DNA of 64,000 nt from Chthonobacter albigriseus (GTDB lineage Bacteria; Pseudomonadota; Alphaproteobacteria; Rhizobiales; Pleomorphomonadaceae): assembly GCF_013839445.1 (NCBI RefSeq), contig NZ_JACDIT010000001.1, positions 574,126 through 638,125 on the forward strand. Reading direction: 5' to 3'. The position numbers were made by a program, and so were the translations under genes. Shown one piece after another: positions 56,614 through 64,000 of the stretch. Positions within the stretch are counted from its first letter, which is position 1. Each line of letters starts with the position of its first letter. The notes beneath the pieces are model-generated. The model saw nothing but the letters and a program-made list of their open reading frames with translations. It ran no database searches and was not told the DNA's origin.

Positions 56614-57692
56614 TCCGCGGCCTCTCGCTTCTCGGCGACCTCGGTGCGCATGCGCCGCACGAGATCCAGTTCAGCCTGGAAGTCCACGTAGTGGGGCAGC
56701 TTCAGGTGTTCCACGAAGCCGGTGGACTGGACGTTGTCGCAGTGGGAGAGCACGAACTCCTCGTCCTGCGCGGGCGCTGTCCGGTCCTCGCCGAGCTCGC
56801 CAGCCCTCAAGGACCGGTCGACGAGCGCCATGGACATCGCCTTGCGCTCCTGGTGGCCGAAGGCGAGCCCGTAGCCGCGGGTGAAGGCCGGCGGCGCCTT
56901 GGCCGACCCCTTGAACTGGTTGACCATCTGACATTCGGTGACTGTGATCCGGCCGATGACGACGGAAAAGCCGAGTTCCGGCACGTCGATCTCCACCTCG
57001 ACCTCGCCCATGCGGATCTCGCCGACGAAGGGGTGGGTGCGGCCGTAGCCGCGCTGGGTGGAATAGGCGAGCGCCAGAAGATAGCCCTCGTCGCCGCGGG
57101 CGAGGCCCTGCAGGCGCAGGTCGCGGTCGGCGGGGAAGGAGAGCGGCTCCCGGGTGAGGTCGCCCACGGGTTCCCCCGTCTCGGCCGGATCCGCTTCGAT
57201 CAGGCCTTCGTTGCCGAGGAGATCGGTGACCCGCGGCATGGCGGTCGGGAGTTCCGGCCGCAGCGCCGGTGCCGGTAGGTCCGGGTCGCCTGCCAGGTCG
57301 GGGTCGAGCAGCCGATGGGTGTAGTCGAACGTCGGGCCGAGAAGTTGTCCGCCGGGAAGGTCCTTGAACGTAGCCGAGATGCGTCGACGCACCCGCATCG
57401 CGGCGGTTTCGATCGGATGCGTCGCGCCGAAGCGCGGCAGCGTGGTGCGGTAGGCGCGGATCAGGAAGATCGCCTCGATGAGATCACCGCGGGCCTGCTT
57501 CACGGCCAGCGCCGCGAGATCGCGATCGAACAGCGAGCCCTCGGCCATCACCCGGTCGACGGCGAGGGAGAGTTGCCCGGCGATCTGCTCCAGCGTGATG
57601 GACGGCAGGGTTCGGTCGCCGCGCCGTTCGTCGGCTAAAAGACGGTGGGCGTTCTCGATCGCCCGCTCGCCACCCTTGACGGCTACGTACAT
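56610..57692 (-). CDS. phnI: Carbon-phosphorus lyase complex subunit PhnI
   Basis: A 360-residue nucleosidase subunit that forms the ribose-phosphonate intermediate from ATP and phosphonate with PhnG, H and L. The start 'MYVAVKGGERAIENAHRLL' and 'STQRGYGRTHPFVGEIRMG' are highly conserved. The ATG at 57692 has GGGGTGA upstream; the frame stays open into phnH but that part is not coding. It overlaps phnJ by four bases. Confidence 0.96.
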   Translation of the reverse strand: MYVAVKGGERAIENAHRLLADERRGDRTLPSITLEQIAGQLSLAVDRVMAEGSLFDRDLAALAVKQARGDLIEAIFLIRAYRTTLPRFGATHPIETAAMRVRRRISATFKDLPGGQLLGPTFDYTHRLLDPDLAGDPDLPAPALRPELPTAMPRVTDLLGNEGLIEADPAETGEPVGDLTREPLSFPADRDLRLQGLARGDEGYLLALAYSTQRGYGRTHPFVGEIRMGEVEVEIDVPELGFSVVIGRITVTECQMVNQFKGSAKAPPAFTRGYGLAFGHQERKAMSMALVDRSLRAGELGEDRTAPAQDEEFVLSHCDNVQSTGFVEHLKLPHYVDFQAELDLVRRMRTEVAEKREAAE

Positions 57693-57696
57693 GGGA

Positions 57697-58302
57697 TCAC
57701 CCCGTCCTGAGGCGCGAGGAGCGCGGAAGACCGACGATCGCGTCGGCGGCGACGAAAAGGAGGTCGACACCGCGCGGGAAGAGGGCGCGGTTGGCTTGCC
57801 ATTGCTCGGCGAATGCCGGAATGGCAGGCCTCGTGTCGAAGAGAACGGAGGTCTCGATGCCGGGACCGGTGAAGACGGCGCCCGTGTCTTCCACACTCTC
57901 CGCGGAGACGACCAGCGTCGTGGAGCGATCGGGATACTCCGGCGTGCCCTGGGCGAAGGCGGAGAGCGGCGGCATCCGGGCCGGGTCGACGACGAAGGCG
58001 AAGGCCGCGTCCGCCGGCTGGTCGACCATCGGCGCACCGGTTTGGAAGGCGAACCAGCCGCGCACGTCGGCTGACGCGGCGAGCGCGCCGTCCAGCCAGA
58101 CTGGCGTCTCGGGGTCCACCAGCGTCAGGGCAACGGCGGCCATCAGCGGCGACATCGGCGCCGGCGCCGTGGCGAGCGGCCGGCAGATCACCCGCCGCCC
58201 GGGCCGGGCCAGCGCGTCCATGATGGCGCGAAAGGTCGTCTGCGCGTCAAAGACGGGCTGGCGGAAGCCGCCGTCGAAAGCGGCGGAGGTCACGGCGGTC
58301 AT
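57697..58302 (-). CDS. phnH: Phosphonate C-P lyase system protein PhnH
   Basis: A 201-residue core subunit of the PhnGHIJ complex. 'GFRQPVFDAQTTFRAIMDALA' near the start and 'LFPRGVDLLFVAADAIVGLP' at the end are characteristic. The ATG at 58302 shares one base with the phnG stop and follows GGGAGAGG. Confidence 0.95.
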   Translation of the reverse strand: MTAVTSAAFDGGFRQPVFDAQTTFRAIMDALARPGRRVICRPLATAPAPMSPLMAAVALTLVDPETPVWLDGALAASADVRGWFAFQTGAPMVDQPADAAFAFVVDPARMPPLSAFAQGTPEYPDRSTTLVVSAESVEDTGAVFTGPGIETSVLFDTRPAIPAFAEQWQANRALFPRGVDLLFVAADAIVGLPRSSRLRTG

Positions 58303-58772
58303 CAGTCCTCTCCCCGGACCATGGTGAAGAAATCGACACGGGTGGCGGCCGTTTCGGCGCGAACCGTCGCGTCCTCGGCCGCGCGGGCCTCGCGCACGGG
58401 CGCCAGGACCCTCGCCTCGATGGCTTCGCGCGTCTCGACACGCTGCCAGAGGGCATCGCAGATCGCGGCCAGGCGGGCCCGCGCCCGGTCGCGTCCCAGG
58501 AGATGGGCGACGCCGATGGTGCCGTCGGGCAGGCGCACCGTGCAGCGCGTGACGGTGGCTTCGCCGAGGTTGAAGGGACGTCCGCCTCCGCCCATGCGAC
58601 CGCGCACCATCACAAGGCCTATCTCGGGCGCGCGGACATCGCTCGCGCCGTCGGCTTCCTCGATCCCTTCAAGTCCGGCCGCCATCAGGGTACGCGGCGC
58701 CTGGGCGAGCAGGGCCATCGCGGCGCGCCGGTCCGAGGGCGGCGAGGTTTCGGAAGTCTGGCTGTGAAGCAT
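58302..58772 (-). CDS. phnG: Phosphonate C-P lyase system protein PhnG
   Basis: A 156-residue subunit of the C-P lyase core complex. 'PEIGLVMVRGRMGGGGRPFN' and 'GEATVTRCTVRLPDGTIGVAH' in parts are the family hallmarks. First gene of the phn operon, divergent from phnF across a 199-base region. Confidence 0.94.
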   Translation of the reverse strand: MLHSQTSETSPPSDRRAAMALLAQAPRTLMAAGLEGIEEADGASDVRAPEIGLVMVRGRMGGGGRPFNLGEATVTRCTVRLPDGTIGVAHLLGRDRARARLAAICDALWQRVETREAIEARVLAPVREARAAEDATVRAETAATRVDFFTMVRGED

Positions 58773-58796
58773 GCGTTGTCCCGGCCGATGACGAAA

Positions 58797-58814
58797 GGTA
58801 TAATGATCTATACC
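58797..58814. promoter_or_regulatory. Candidate PhnF operator in the phnG-phnF intergenic region
   Basis: GGTATA-ATGATC-TATACC is a perfect 6-6-6 dyad, 24 bases upstream of phnG. HutC-type GntR regulators, to which PhnF belongs, bind dyads of the GTATA type. The location between the operon and its divergent regulator gene makes it the best operator candidate. Binding is inference. Confidence 0.6.
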
Positions 58815-58971
58815 ACTGTGCTGCGGAGAACGCTACGCGGATCCGATGACAGCGCCATGACGGTCCGGCCGGGATGCTTACGACCGTAGCCGCGGGTGAT
58901 TGTGACAGGGCCCTGTGCGAGGACTTGAACCTGCCTGTTCGGGAATCAGACCACGGAGGCGTATCGCTTCG

Positions 58972-59703
58972 ATGACGGACACGATGGAAAGAGGCGGCGG
59001 CATCTCGCTCTGGCGGCAGATCGCAGAGCAGATCAAATCCGATATTGCCGGCGGCGTGCACGCGCCCGGCGATCGGCTGCCGCCAGAGGCGGAACTGGCG
59101 ACCCGTTTCGGCGTCAACCGCCACACGCTGCGCCGGGCGATGGCCGCCCTGTCGGCGGATGGCGTGGTGCGGGTGGACCAGGGCCGCGGGACTTTCGTGG
59201 AGGCGGGGCGGCTCGCCTATCCGATCCGTCGGCGCACGCGATTCTCCGAGATCGTCTCGGCGCAGGCGCGTGAACCGGCCGGACGGATGATCGCGCACAG
59301 CCTCGACGAAGCCGACGTCGCCCTTGCCGAGCGGTTGGGCGTTCCCGTCGGCGCCCTCCTCCACAAGGTGGACACCCTTTCCGTGGCGGACGGCGTGCCG
59401 ATTTCGCTCGCGACCCATTGGGTGTCGGCGGAGCGGTTTTCGCGCTTCGTGGAGATCTACGCAGAGACCGGGTCCTTCACCAAGGTGATGAAGGCGCATG
59501 GTGTCGGCGACTACACCCGTCGTTCGACGCGAATCACCGCCCGACCCGCGGATCCGGAGGAGGCGAGCCGGCTGGCGCTGCCGGCCGGTGCGACCGTGCT
59601 GATCACGGAGAACGTCGATGTCGATCCGGACGGCCGCGCGGTCCAGGTTTCGCGCACCCGCTTTGCCGCCGAGCGCGTGGAACTGGTGGTCGAGGTGGAA
59701 TAG
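58972..59703 (+). CDS. phnF: GntR/HutC-family regulator PhnF
   Basis: A 243-residue regulator of phosphonate genes. The N-terminal GntR helix-turn-helix ('LPPEAELATRFGVNRHTLRRA', about 38-58) is followed by a UTRA ligand-binding domain ('TRFSEIVSAQAREPAG', 'RHTHW'-like 'ATHWVSAERF'). The ATG at 58972 begins 'MTDTMERGGG' with GGAGG 13 bases upstream. It is divergent from the phn operon, the usual layout. The ligand is presumed to be a phosphonate or a pathway intermediate. Confidence 0.92.
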   Translation: MTDTMERGGGISLWRQIAEQIKSDIAGGVHAPGDRLPPEAELATRFGVNRHTLRRAMAALSADGVVRVDQGRGTFVEAGRLAYPIRRRTRFSEIVSAQAREPAGRMIAHSLDEADVALAERLGVPVGALLHKVDTLSVADGVPISLATHWVSAERFSRFVEIYAETGSFTKVMKAHGVGDYTRRSTRITARPADPEEASRLALPAGATVLITENVDVDPDGRAVQVSRTRFAAERVELVVEVE

Positions 59704-59807
59704 GCGGGACAGTCCTGCGCAGGTGGCCTATTCCGACGGTCGCCTCTTCCGTGTCGCCCTGCCCGCGTGGCACTTTCCACCTTCGCAGCAACGGAGTTCA
59801 TGCGCCC

Positions 59808-60815
59808 ATGTCCATCCTCATCGCCGTCAAGGGCTGGTCACCGGAGGAATGGGTGGATGCCGTCAAGAGCGTAGCGCCGGGGCGCGCGGTTGAAGCCGCT
59901 GGTGCCGTTACCGATCCAGACGCCGTGCAATATGCGCTTGTGTGGGGCCCGGAACGCGGCGCATTGGCCCGCTATCCCAACCTGCGGGCTATCTTCTCGC
60001 TTGGCGCCGGGGTCGACCATCTGACGAGCGACCCGGAACTGCCGGACGTGCCGGTCGCACGCATCGTGGATCCGGATCTTACCATGCGCATGACTGAATG
60101 GGTCGTGCTGCAGGTTCTGCTGCATCATCGCCAGCATCTCGCCTATGCGCGTCAGCAGGCTGCGCGCCAGTGGAAATCGCTGCGGCAGGCCGCCGCCTCG
60201 GAAGTACGGGTCGGCGTGATGGGGCTTGGCGTACTCGGGCGCGACGCAGCCGAGGCGCTGAAGCGGCTTGGCTTCCAGGTGGCGGGCTGGAGCCGATCGG
60301 CGCGGGACATTCCTGGCCTCACGACGTTTCATGGCGAAGGTGGACTGGAAGCGTTTCTCGCCGGCACCGACATTCTTGTCGTACTGCTGCCTCTGACCGA
60401 CGACACGCGGGGAATCCTGGACGGGCGGTTGATCGACAGCCTCGCCAAGGATGGCCCGCTCGGTGGGCCGGTGCTGATCAATGCGGGTCGAGGTAAGCTG
60501 CAGGTCGAGGCCGATATAGACGCTGCGCTCCGCGACGGCCGCCTGAAGGGCGCGACACTCGACGTCTTCTCAACCGAGCCGTTGCCGGCCGAAAGTCCGC
60601 TTTGGAGCGCGCCGAACCTTGTCATCACGCCTCACGTGGCGGCGGACAGCGACCCGATCGCGGTGTCGCGGAACGTGGTCCGACAGATCGAGGCCCCCGG
60701 GCGGGGTGAACCGCTCGAGGGCCTCGTCGATCGTTCACGGGGGGACTGGCCGACCCGGTCAGCCGTGCAGCTTGGCGGCAATCTCGGCGGCCGGGGGACG
60801 TGGCGGCCCTGGTAG
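59808..60815 (+). CDS. 2-hydroxyacid dehydrogenase (glyoxylate/hydroxypyruvate reductase A-like)
   Basis: A 335-residue NAD(P)-dependent enzyme, about 20 residues longer than usual. '[17 protein letters not shown]' is the Rossmann motif, '[15 protein letters not shown]' holds the catalytic Arg, '[12 protein letters not shown]' the Glu and '[11 protein letters not shown]' the His. Relatives normally end at 'GVVDRARGY'; here the reading continues 'SRGDW...', with TGG where a TGA would stand, and runs over the 3' end of the convergent wrbA gene. It probably reduces glyoxylate or hydroxypyruvate. The start ATG is at 59808. Confidence 0.88.
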   Translation: MSILIAVKGWSPEEWVDAVKSVAPGRAVEAAGAVTDPDAVQYALVWGPERGALARYPNLRAIFSLGAGVDHLTSDPELPDVPVARIVDPDLTMRMTEWVVLQVLLHHRQHLAYARQQAARQWKSLRQAAASEVRVGVMGLGVLGRDAAEALKRLGFQVAGWSRSARDIPGLTTFHGEGGLEAFLAGTDILVVLLPLTDDTRGILDGRLIDSLAKDGPLGGPVLINAGRGKLQVEADIDAALRDGRLKGATLDVFSTEPLPAESPLWSAPNLVITPHVAADSDPIAVSRNVVRQIEAPGRGEPLEGLVDRSRGDWPTRSAVQLGGNLGGRGTWRPW

Positions 60816-61366
60816 CGGGCGCCTTCCAGTTCAACCGCGCTCGGCTGGCGGGATCCGTCGCCGCCGGCGATGGTGGAGGCGCCGTAGGGCGAGTTGCCCA
60901 TGACCTCGGAGACGCCCATCTGCCCCTGGAAGCTGTAGGGGAGACCGACGATCACCAGCCCATGGTGCAGGAGCACCGTGTGGGTGGACAGGATGGTCGA
61001 CTCCTGGCCGCCGTGCTGGGTGGCCGAGGAGGTGAACACGGATCCGACCTTGCCGACCAGCTTGCCCTGCGCCCAGAGCGCACCGGTCTGGTCGAGGAAG
61101 TTCTTCATCTGCGCCGTCATGTTGCCGTAGCGGGTCGGCGTGCCGATGATGATGGCGTCATAGTCCGCCAGTTCATCGGGCGTGGCGATCGGAGCGGCCT
61201 GCTCGGTCTTGTAGTAGGCCGCCTTGGCGACCTCGTCGGGCACAAGTTCGGGAACGCGCTTGACCGACACCTCGGCGCCGGCGGAGCGAGCGCCTTCGGC
61301 CACCGCGTTCGCCATCGTCTCGATGTGACCCCAGGACGAATAGTAGAGGACGAGGACCTTGGCCAT
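60632..61366 (-). CDS. wrbA: NAD(P)H:quinone oxidoreductase WrbA, with apparent 3' frameshift
   Basis: A flavodoxin-like FMN enzyme that reduces quinones with two electrons. The start '[19 protein letters not shown]', '[20 protein letters not shown]' and '[18 protein letters not shown]' are typical. After 'GARYQGRHV' the frame changes from the family ending to Pro/Arg-rich text and runs 61 residues too far. In the next frame the usual ending 'AEIAAKLHG' and a stop are present at 60759-60761. One base appears missing in the G/C run at 60793-60797. The extent given is the frame as it stands; the intended gene is about 60759-61366. It could be a real mutation or a sequencing error. Confidence 0.85.
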   Translation of the reverse strand: MAKVLVLYYSSWGHIETMANAVAEGARSAGAEVSVKRVPELVPDEVAKAAYYKTEQAAPIATPDELADYDAIIIGTPTRYGNMTAQMKNFLDQTGALWAQGKLVGKVGSVFTSSATQHGGQESTILSTHTVLLHHGLVIVGLPYSFQGQMGVSEVMGNSPYGASTIAGGDGSRQPSAVELEGARYQGRHVPRPPRLPPSCTADRVGQSPRERSTRPSSGSPRPGASICRTTFRDTAIGSLSAAT

Positions 61367-61635
61367 GTGATCGAATCCCTTGGAGCGGCGCCACGGGGGA
61401 CGGCCGCGATAACGGTGTGGCGCCGAATGGCGTACCGCCCGTTATATGTTCGCGATCGATACGCATGTCATCGGGCGGGAGTTGAACAGACCGTTCACCG
61501 TTGCGAGACAAACGGCACCCTGACCTGCCATAAACGTTGGACTGTTGAACACTTCACCGGGACACCCGTGAAAGAAGTCGGCGGGACTTGCCAGCCGACA
61601 CAGATTCTGCAAGTTTTTTCTCAGCTTAAAGGTCT

Positions 61636-61661
61636 GTTTCTGATGTAATCACATCAGAAAC
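61636..61661. promoter_or_regulatory. Perfect inverted repeat upstream of the isomerase/oxidoreductase operon
   Basis: GTTTCTGATGT and ACATCAGAAAC are exact 11-base arms around AATC. The AT-rich dyad of 26 bases lies about 100 bases before the first gene, which fits an operator for a repressor; it could also be a short RNA hairpin. Confidence 0.5.
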
Positions 61662-61672
61662 ATTCCGGTTCG

Positions 61673-61694
61673 GATCTGGATGTCTGTCCAGATC
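61673..61694. promoter_or_regulatory. Second inverted repeat upstream of the isomerase/oxidoreductase operon
   Basis: GATCTGGA and TCCAGATC are 8-base arms around TGTCTG, 11 bases after the first dyad and 69 bases before the start. The arms differ from those of the first dyad, so two different factors or two sides of one leader structure are possible. Confidence 0.4.
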
Positions 61695-61762
61695 AGAGCT
61701 GGAGCGACCGTCAATGCGCAGGCGCCGCATAAGGTAGCCGCACCCGGGAGGAGCAACAGCCG

Positions 61763-62821
61763 ATGAAGACCATCAAGGGTCCCGCGATCTTTCTGGCGCA
61801 GTTCGCCGGAGACGCCGCCCCGTTCAACTCGTTCGAATCGATTGTCAAGTGGGCCGCTTCGCTCGGCTACAAGGGCGTGCAGGTCCCGACCTGGGACGGC
61901 CGCCTGTTCGACCTGAAGAAGGCCTCCGAATCGAAGGGCTACTGCGACGACCTGAAGGGGCTAGCCGCCTCACACGGCGTGGAGATCACCGAGCTCTCCA
62001 CGCATCTGCAGGGCCAGCTCGTCGCCGTTCATCCGGCCTACGACGACGCCTTCGACGGCTTTGCCGATCCGTCCGTCCGCGGCAACCCGGCAGCCCGCCA
62101 GGCGTGGGCGGTGGACCAGGTCAAGCGGGCCGCCCAGGCCTCGCGCAATCTCGGGCTGAACGCCTCCGTCACCTTCTCCGGCGCGCTCGCCTGGCCCTAC
62201 GTCTATCCCTGGCCGCAACGTCCCGCGGGGCTGGTGGAAACGGCTTTCGAGGAACTTGCCAAGCGCTGGCGCCCGATCCTCGACGTCTACGAGGAGAACG
62301 GGATCGATCTTTGCTACGAGATCCACCCCGGCGAAGACCTGCACGACGGCATCACGTTCGAGATGTTCCTGGAGCGGGTGAACAACCACGCCCGCGCCAA
62401 CATGCTCTACGATCCCTCGCACTATGTTCTTCAGGCGCTCGACTACCTCGACAACATCGACATCTATCACGAGCGCATCAAGATGTTCCACGTCAAGGAC
62501 GCGGAGCTGAACCCCAACGGGCGGGTCGGCGTCTACGGCGGCTACCAGTCGTGGGTGGACCGGGCGGGCCGGTTCCGCTCGCTCGGCGACGGGCAGGTGG
62601 ACTTCTCCGCGATCTTCTCCAAGCTGACCCAGTACGGCTACGAGGGCTGGGCGGTGCTGGAGTGGGAATGCTGCCTGAAGCACCCGGAGGATGGCGCGCG
62701 CGAGGGCGCCGAGTTCATCAAGAGCCACATCATCCGGGTCACCGAGAAGGCGTTCGACGACTTCGCGGGCTCGGGCACCGACGAAGCTGCCAACCGGCGG
62801 ATGCTCGGCATCGACCGCTGA
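61763..62821 (+). CDS. Sugar phosphate isomerase/epimerase (xylose isomerase-like TIM barrel)
   Basis: A 352-residue TIM-barrel enzyme. Metal-ligand strands are visible: 'DLCYEIHPGEDLHDGITFEM', 'LYDPSHYVLQALDYLDNIDI', 'IKMFHVKDAELNPNGRVG' and 'AVLEWECCLKHPE', with the Glu, Asp, His and Glu of the family. It probably isomerises or epimerises a sugar or cyclitol derivative. The ATG at 61763 has GGGAGGAGCAAC upstream. It is cotranscribed with the following oxidoreductase (92 bases), a pairing common in sugar and inositol catabolic clusters. Confidence 0.9.
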   Translation: MKTIKGPAIFLAQFAGDAAPFNSFESIVKWAASLGYKGVQVPTWDGRLFDLKKASESKGYCDDLKGLAASHGVEITELSTHLQGQLVAVHPAYDDAFDGFADPSVRGNPAARQAWAVDQVKRAAQASRNLGLNASVTFSGALAWPYVYPWPQRPAGLVETAFEELAKRWRPILDVYEENGIDLCYEIHPGEDLHDGITFEMFLERVNNHARANMLYDPSHYVLQALDYLDNIDIYHERIKMFHVKDAELNPNGRVGVYGGYQSWVDRAGRFRSLGDGQVDFSAIFSKLTQYGYEGWAVLEWECCLKHPEDGAREGAEFIKSHIIRVTEKAFDDFAGSGTDEAANRRMLGIDR

Positions 62822-62912
62822 TCACGCGCAGAGGGTCTTTCGCCGCAGCGGAAGACCCTTGGCCGGAGCATGGCATCCGGTCCCCCTGGCTTTCCCGAGA
62901 GGACAGATACCC

Positions 62913-64000
62913 ATGACCATCGCAGGACGCGACGACTCCCAGTCCACCGGCCCGATCCGCCTCGGCATGGTGGGCGGCGGACAGGGCGCTTTCATCGGCG
63001 CGGTGCACCGCATCGCGGCGCGACTCGACGGGGAATACACGCTCGTTGCCGGTGCGCTTTCCAGCGATCCGGAGCGAGCCCGGATCTCCGCCATCGACCT
63101 GGGCATCGCGCCTGAGCGGGCCTACACCTCCTACGAGGGCATGGCGAAGGCGGAGAGCGTGCGCAAGGACGGTATCGAGGCGGTGGCGATCGTCACGCCG
63201 AATCACATGCACTACCCCGCCGCCAAGGCGTTCCTGGAATGCGGCATCCACGTCATCTGCGACAAGCCGCTGACCTCGACGCTGGAGGACGCCTACGCGC
63301 TCGCCGAGCTTGCCAAGGGGTCCGGCAAGCTCTTCGTGCTGACGCACAACTACACCGGCTATCCGATGATCCGGCAGGCCCGCGAGATGGTGCAGGCCGG
63401 TGCGATCGGCACGATCCGCGTCGTGCAGGCCGAGTATGCGCAGGCCTGGCTCACCACCAAGCTTGAGGATACGGGCTCCAAGCAGGCGACGTGGCGGACC
63501 GACCCGGCCAAATCCGGGGCGGGCGGCGCGATCGGCGACATCGGCACGCACGCGTTCAACCTCGCCAGCTTCGTGACGGGGCTGGAGTTGGAAGCGCTGG
63601 CGGCCGACCTGACCGCCTTCGTGCCGGGACGCCGGCTCGACGACAACGTCCACATCATGATGCGCTTCAAGGGCGGTGCGAAGGGCATGCTCTGGGCCAG
63701 CCAGGTCGCGCCCGGCAACGAGAACGGCCTTCGCCTTCGCGTCTACGGCGACAAGGGCGGGCTGGAGTGGTCGCAGGAGGATCCGAACTACCTCTGGTTC
63801 ACGCCGTTCGGCGAGCCGAAGCGGCTGATCACGCGTGGCGGAGACGGTGCGGGACCGGCGGCATCGCGCGTCACCCGCACGCCGTTCGGGCATCCGGAGG
63901 GCTACCTGGAGGGCTTCGCCAACATCTACGCGGAAGCGGCACGGGCGATCCGCGCCGCGCGGACGGGCGCGGCGCCGGATCCGGACGTGATCTACCCCAC
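62913..64000 (+). CDS. Gfo/Idh/MocA-family oxidoreductase (3' end outside window)
   Basis: The frame is open to the window end, so only the first 362 residues are seen. The Rossmann start 'RLGMVGGGQGAFIGAVHR', 'AVAIVTPNHMHYPAAKAFLE' and 'CDKPLTSTLEDAYALAEL' (with the catalytic Lys of the EKP-type motif) are typical, followed by 'GAIGDIGTHAFNLASFV' of the substrate domain. It probably oxidises a sugar or cyclitol with NAD(P). The ATG at 62913 has GAGAGG upstream. The substrate is unknown. Confidence 0.9.
   Translation, partial: MTIAGRDDSQSTGPIRLGMVGGGQGAFIGAVHRIAARLDGEYTLVAGALSSDPERARISAIDLGIAPERAYTSYEGMAKAESVRKDGIEAVAIVTPNHMHYPAAKAFLECGIHVICDKPLTSTLEDAYALAELAKGSGKLFVLTHNYTGYPMIRQAREMVQAGAIGTIRVVQAEYAQAWLTTKLEDTGSKQATWRTDPAKSGAGGAIGDIGTHAFNLASFVTGLELEALAADLTAFVPGRRLDDNVHIMMRFKGGAKGMLWASQVAPGNENGLRLRVYGDKGGLEWSQEDPNYLWFTPFGEPKRLITRGGDGAGPAASRVTRTPFGHPEGYLEGFANIYAEAARAIRAARTGAAPDPDVIYP

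Larger units (their letters stand above)
61367..61762. other. Intergenic region between wrbA and the sugar isomerase operon
   Basis: 396 bases without a recognised gene. It carries the wrbA promoter on the minus side and two long inverted repeats near the isomerase operon (listed separately). Confidence 0.5.

Noticed and set aside
58900-58925. Possible Pho box (TGTGACAG...CCTGTG) before phnF
   Set aside because: Only one good half-site; the second repeat is not at the required 11-base spacing with enough matches.

Overview
The window is GC-rich bacterial chromosome, tightly packed with genes on both strands. It looks like an alphaproteobacterium of the Hyphomicrobiales (Rhizobiales) type. 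The evidence is a class I lysyl-tRNA synthetase, a SAM-II riboswitch before metZ, two perfect CtrA boxes (TTAA-N7-TTAAC), one before a PodJ-like polarity gene and one before minCDE, a DUF6460 protein, a double-length dCTP deaminase and a TauE/TIGR02186 pair. No phage, insertion sequence or CRISPR array was seen. The genus cannot be fixed from this sequence.

Region by region. 1-8970, minus strand: the 3'-truncated end of a symporter-type hybrid histidine kinase gene, then a fatty-acid beta-oxidation run (MerR regulator, acyl-CoA dehydrogenase, thiolase, FadJ-like bifunctional enzyme) with a palindromic MerR-type operator and a REP-like palindrome cluster. 9279-13445: a 1388-residue PodJ-like protein under a CtrA box. 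13467-17557, minus strand: a BNR propeller protein with a MoaD/ThiS-like protein, then NAD synthetase with a PncC/CinA amidase. 17822-19515: TauE/SafE permease with TIGR02186 protein. 19512-23334, minus strand: PdeM phosphoesterase, DEXH helicase and a TerB-like protein. 23495-28176: class I LysRS, an S24-like regulator with a degenerate nuclease-fold protein, DUF952 and pyrD. 28249-36223: c-type cytochrome, kdsB, pheA, nudC, HIT, MATE, HDAC-like, DUF6460, apaG and a CDP-alcohol phosphatidyltransferase. 36242-37631: metZ with its SAM-II riboswitch and terminator. 37950-39579: cold-shock protein, a 70-residue orphan, hemolysin III and a small secreted WDPAN-repeat protein. 40003-43978: ATP-dependent DNA ligase, its exonuclease partner, and dcd. 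44079-46088: manganese catalase divergent from two YeeE/YedE half-transporters. 46181-48401: tRNA-Gly(CCC) and minCDE. 48409-51060: a processive-type glycosyltransferase divergent from a periplasmic binding protein. 51054-59703: a nearly complete C-P lyase operon (phnGHIJKL, hexapeptide transferase, DUF1045, phnM, phnN) with divergent phnF. 59808-64000: a 2-hydroxyacid dehydrogenase, wrbA with an apparent 3' frameshift, then a sugar isomerase/epimerase and a Gfo/Idh/MocA oxidoreductase cut by the window end.

Three themes link the genes. The four proteins of the ligase-associated DNA damage response (helicase, PdeM, ligase, exonuclease) are all present but split into two loci about 17 kb apart. 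Cell-cycle control by CtrA is suggested for both polarity and division-site genes. Phosphonate breakdown is complete from PhnG to PhnN, but no phnCDE uptake genes lie in the window. The most informative regulatory finding is that the SAM-II aptamer's pseudoknot strand could also form an antiterminator with the following intrinsic terminator, which suggests control by transcription attenuation.
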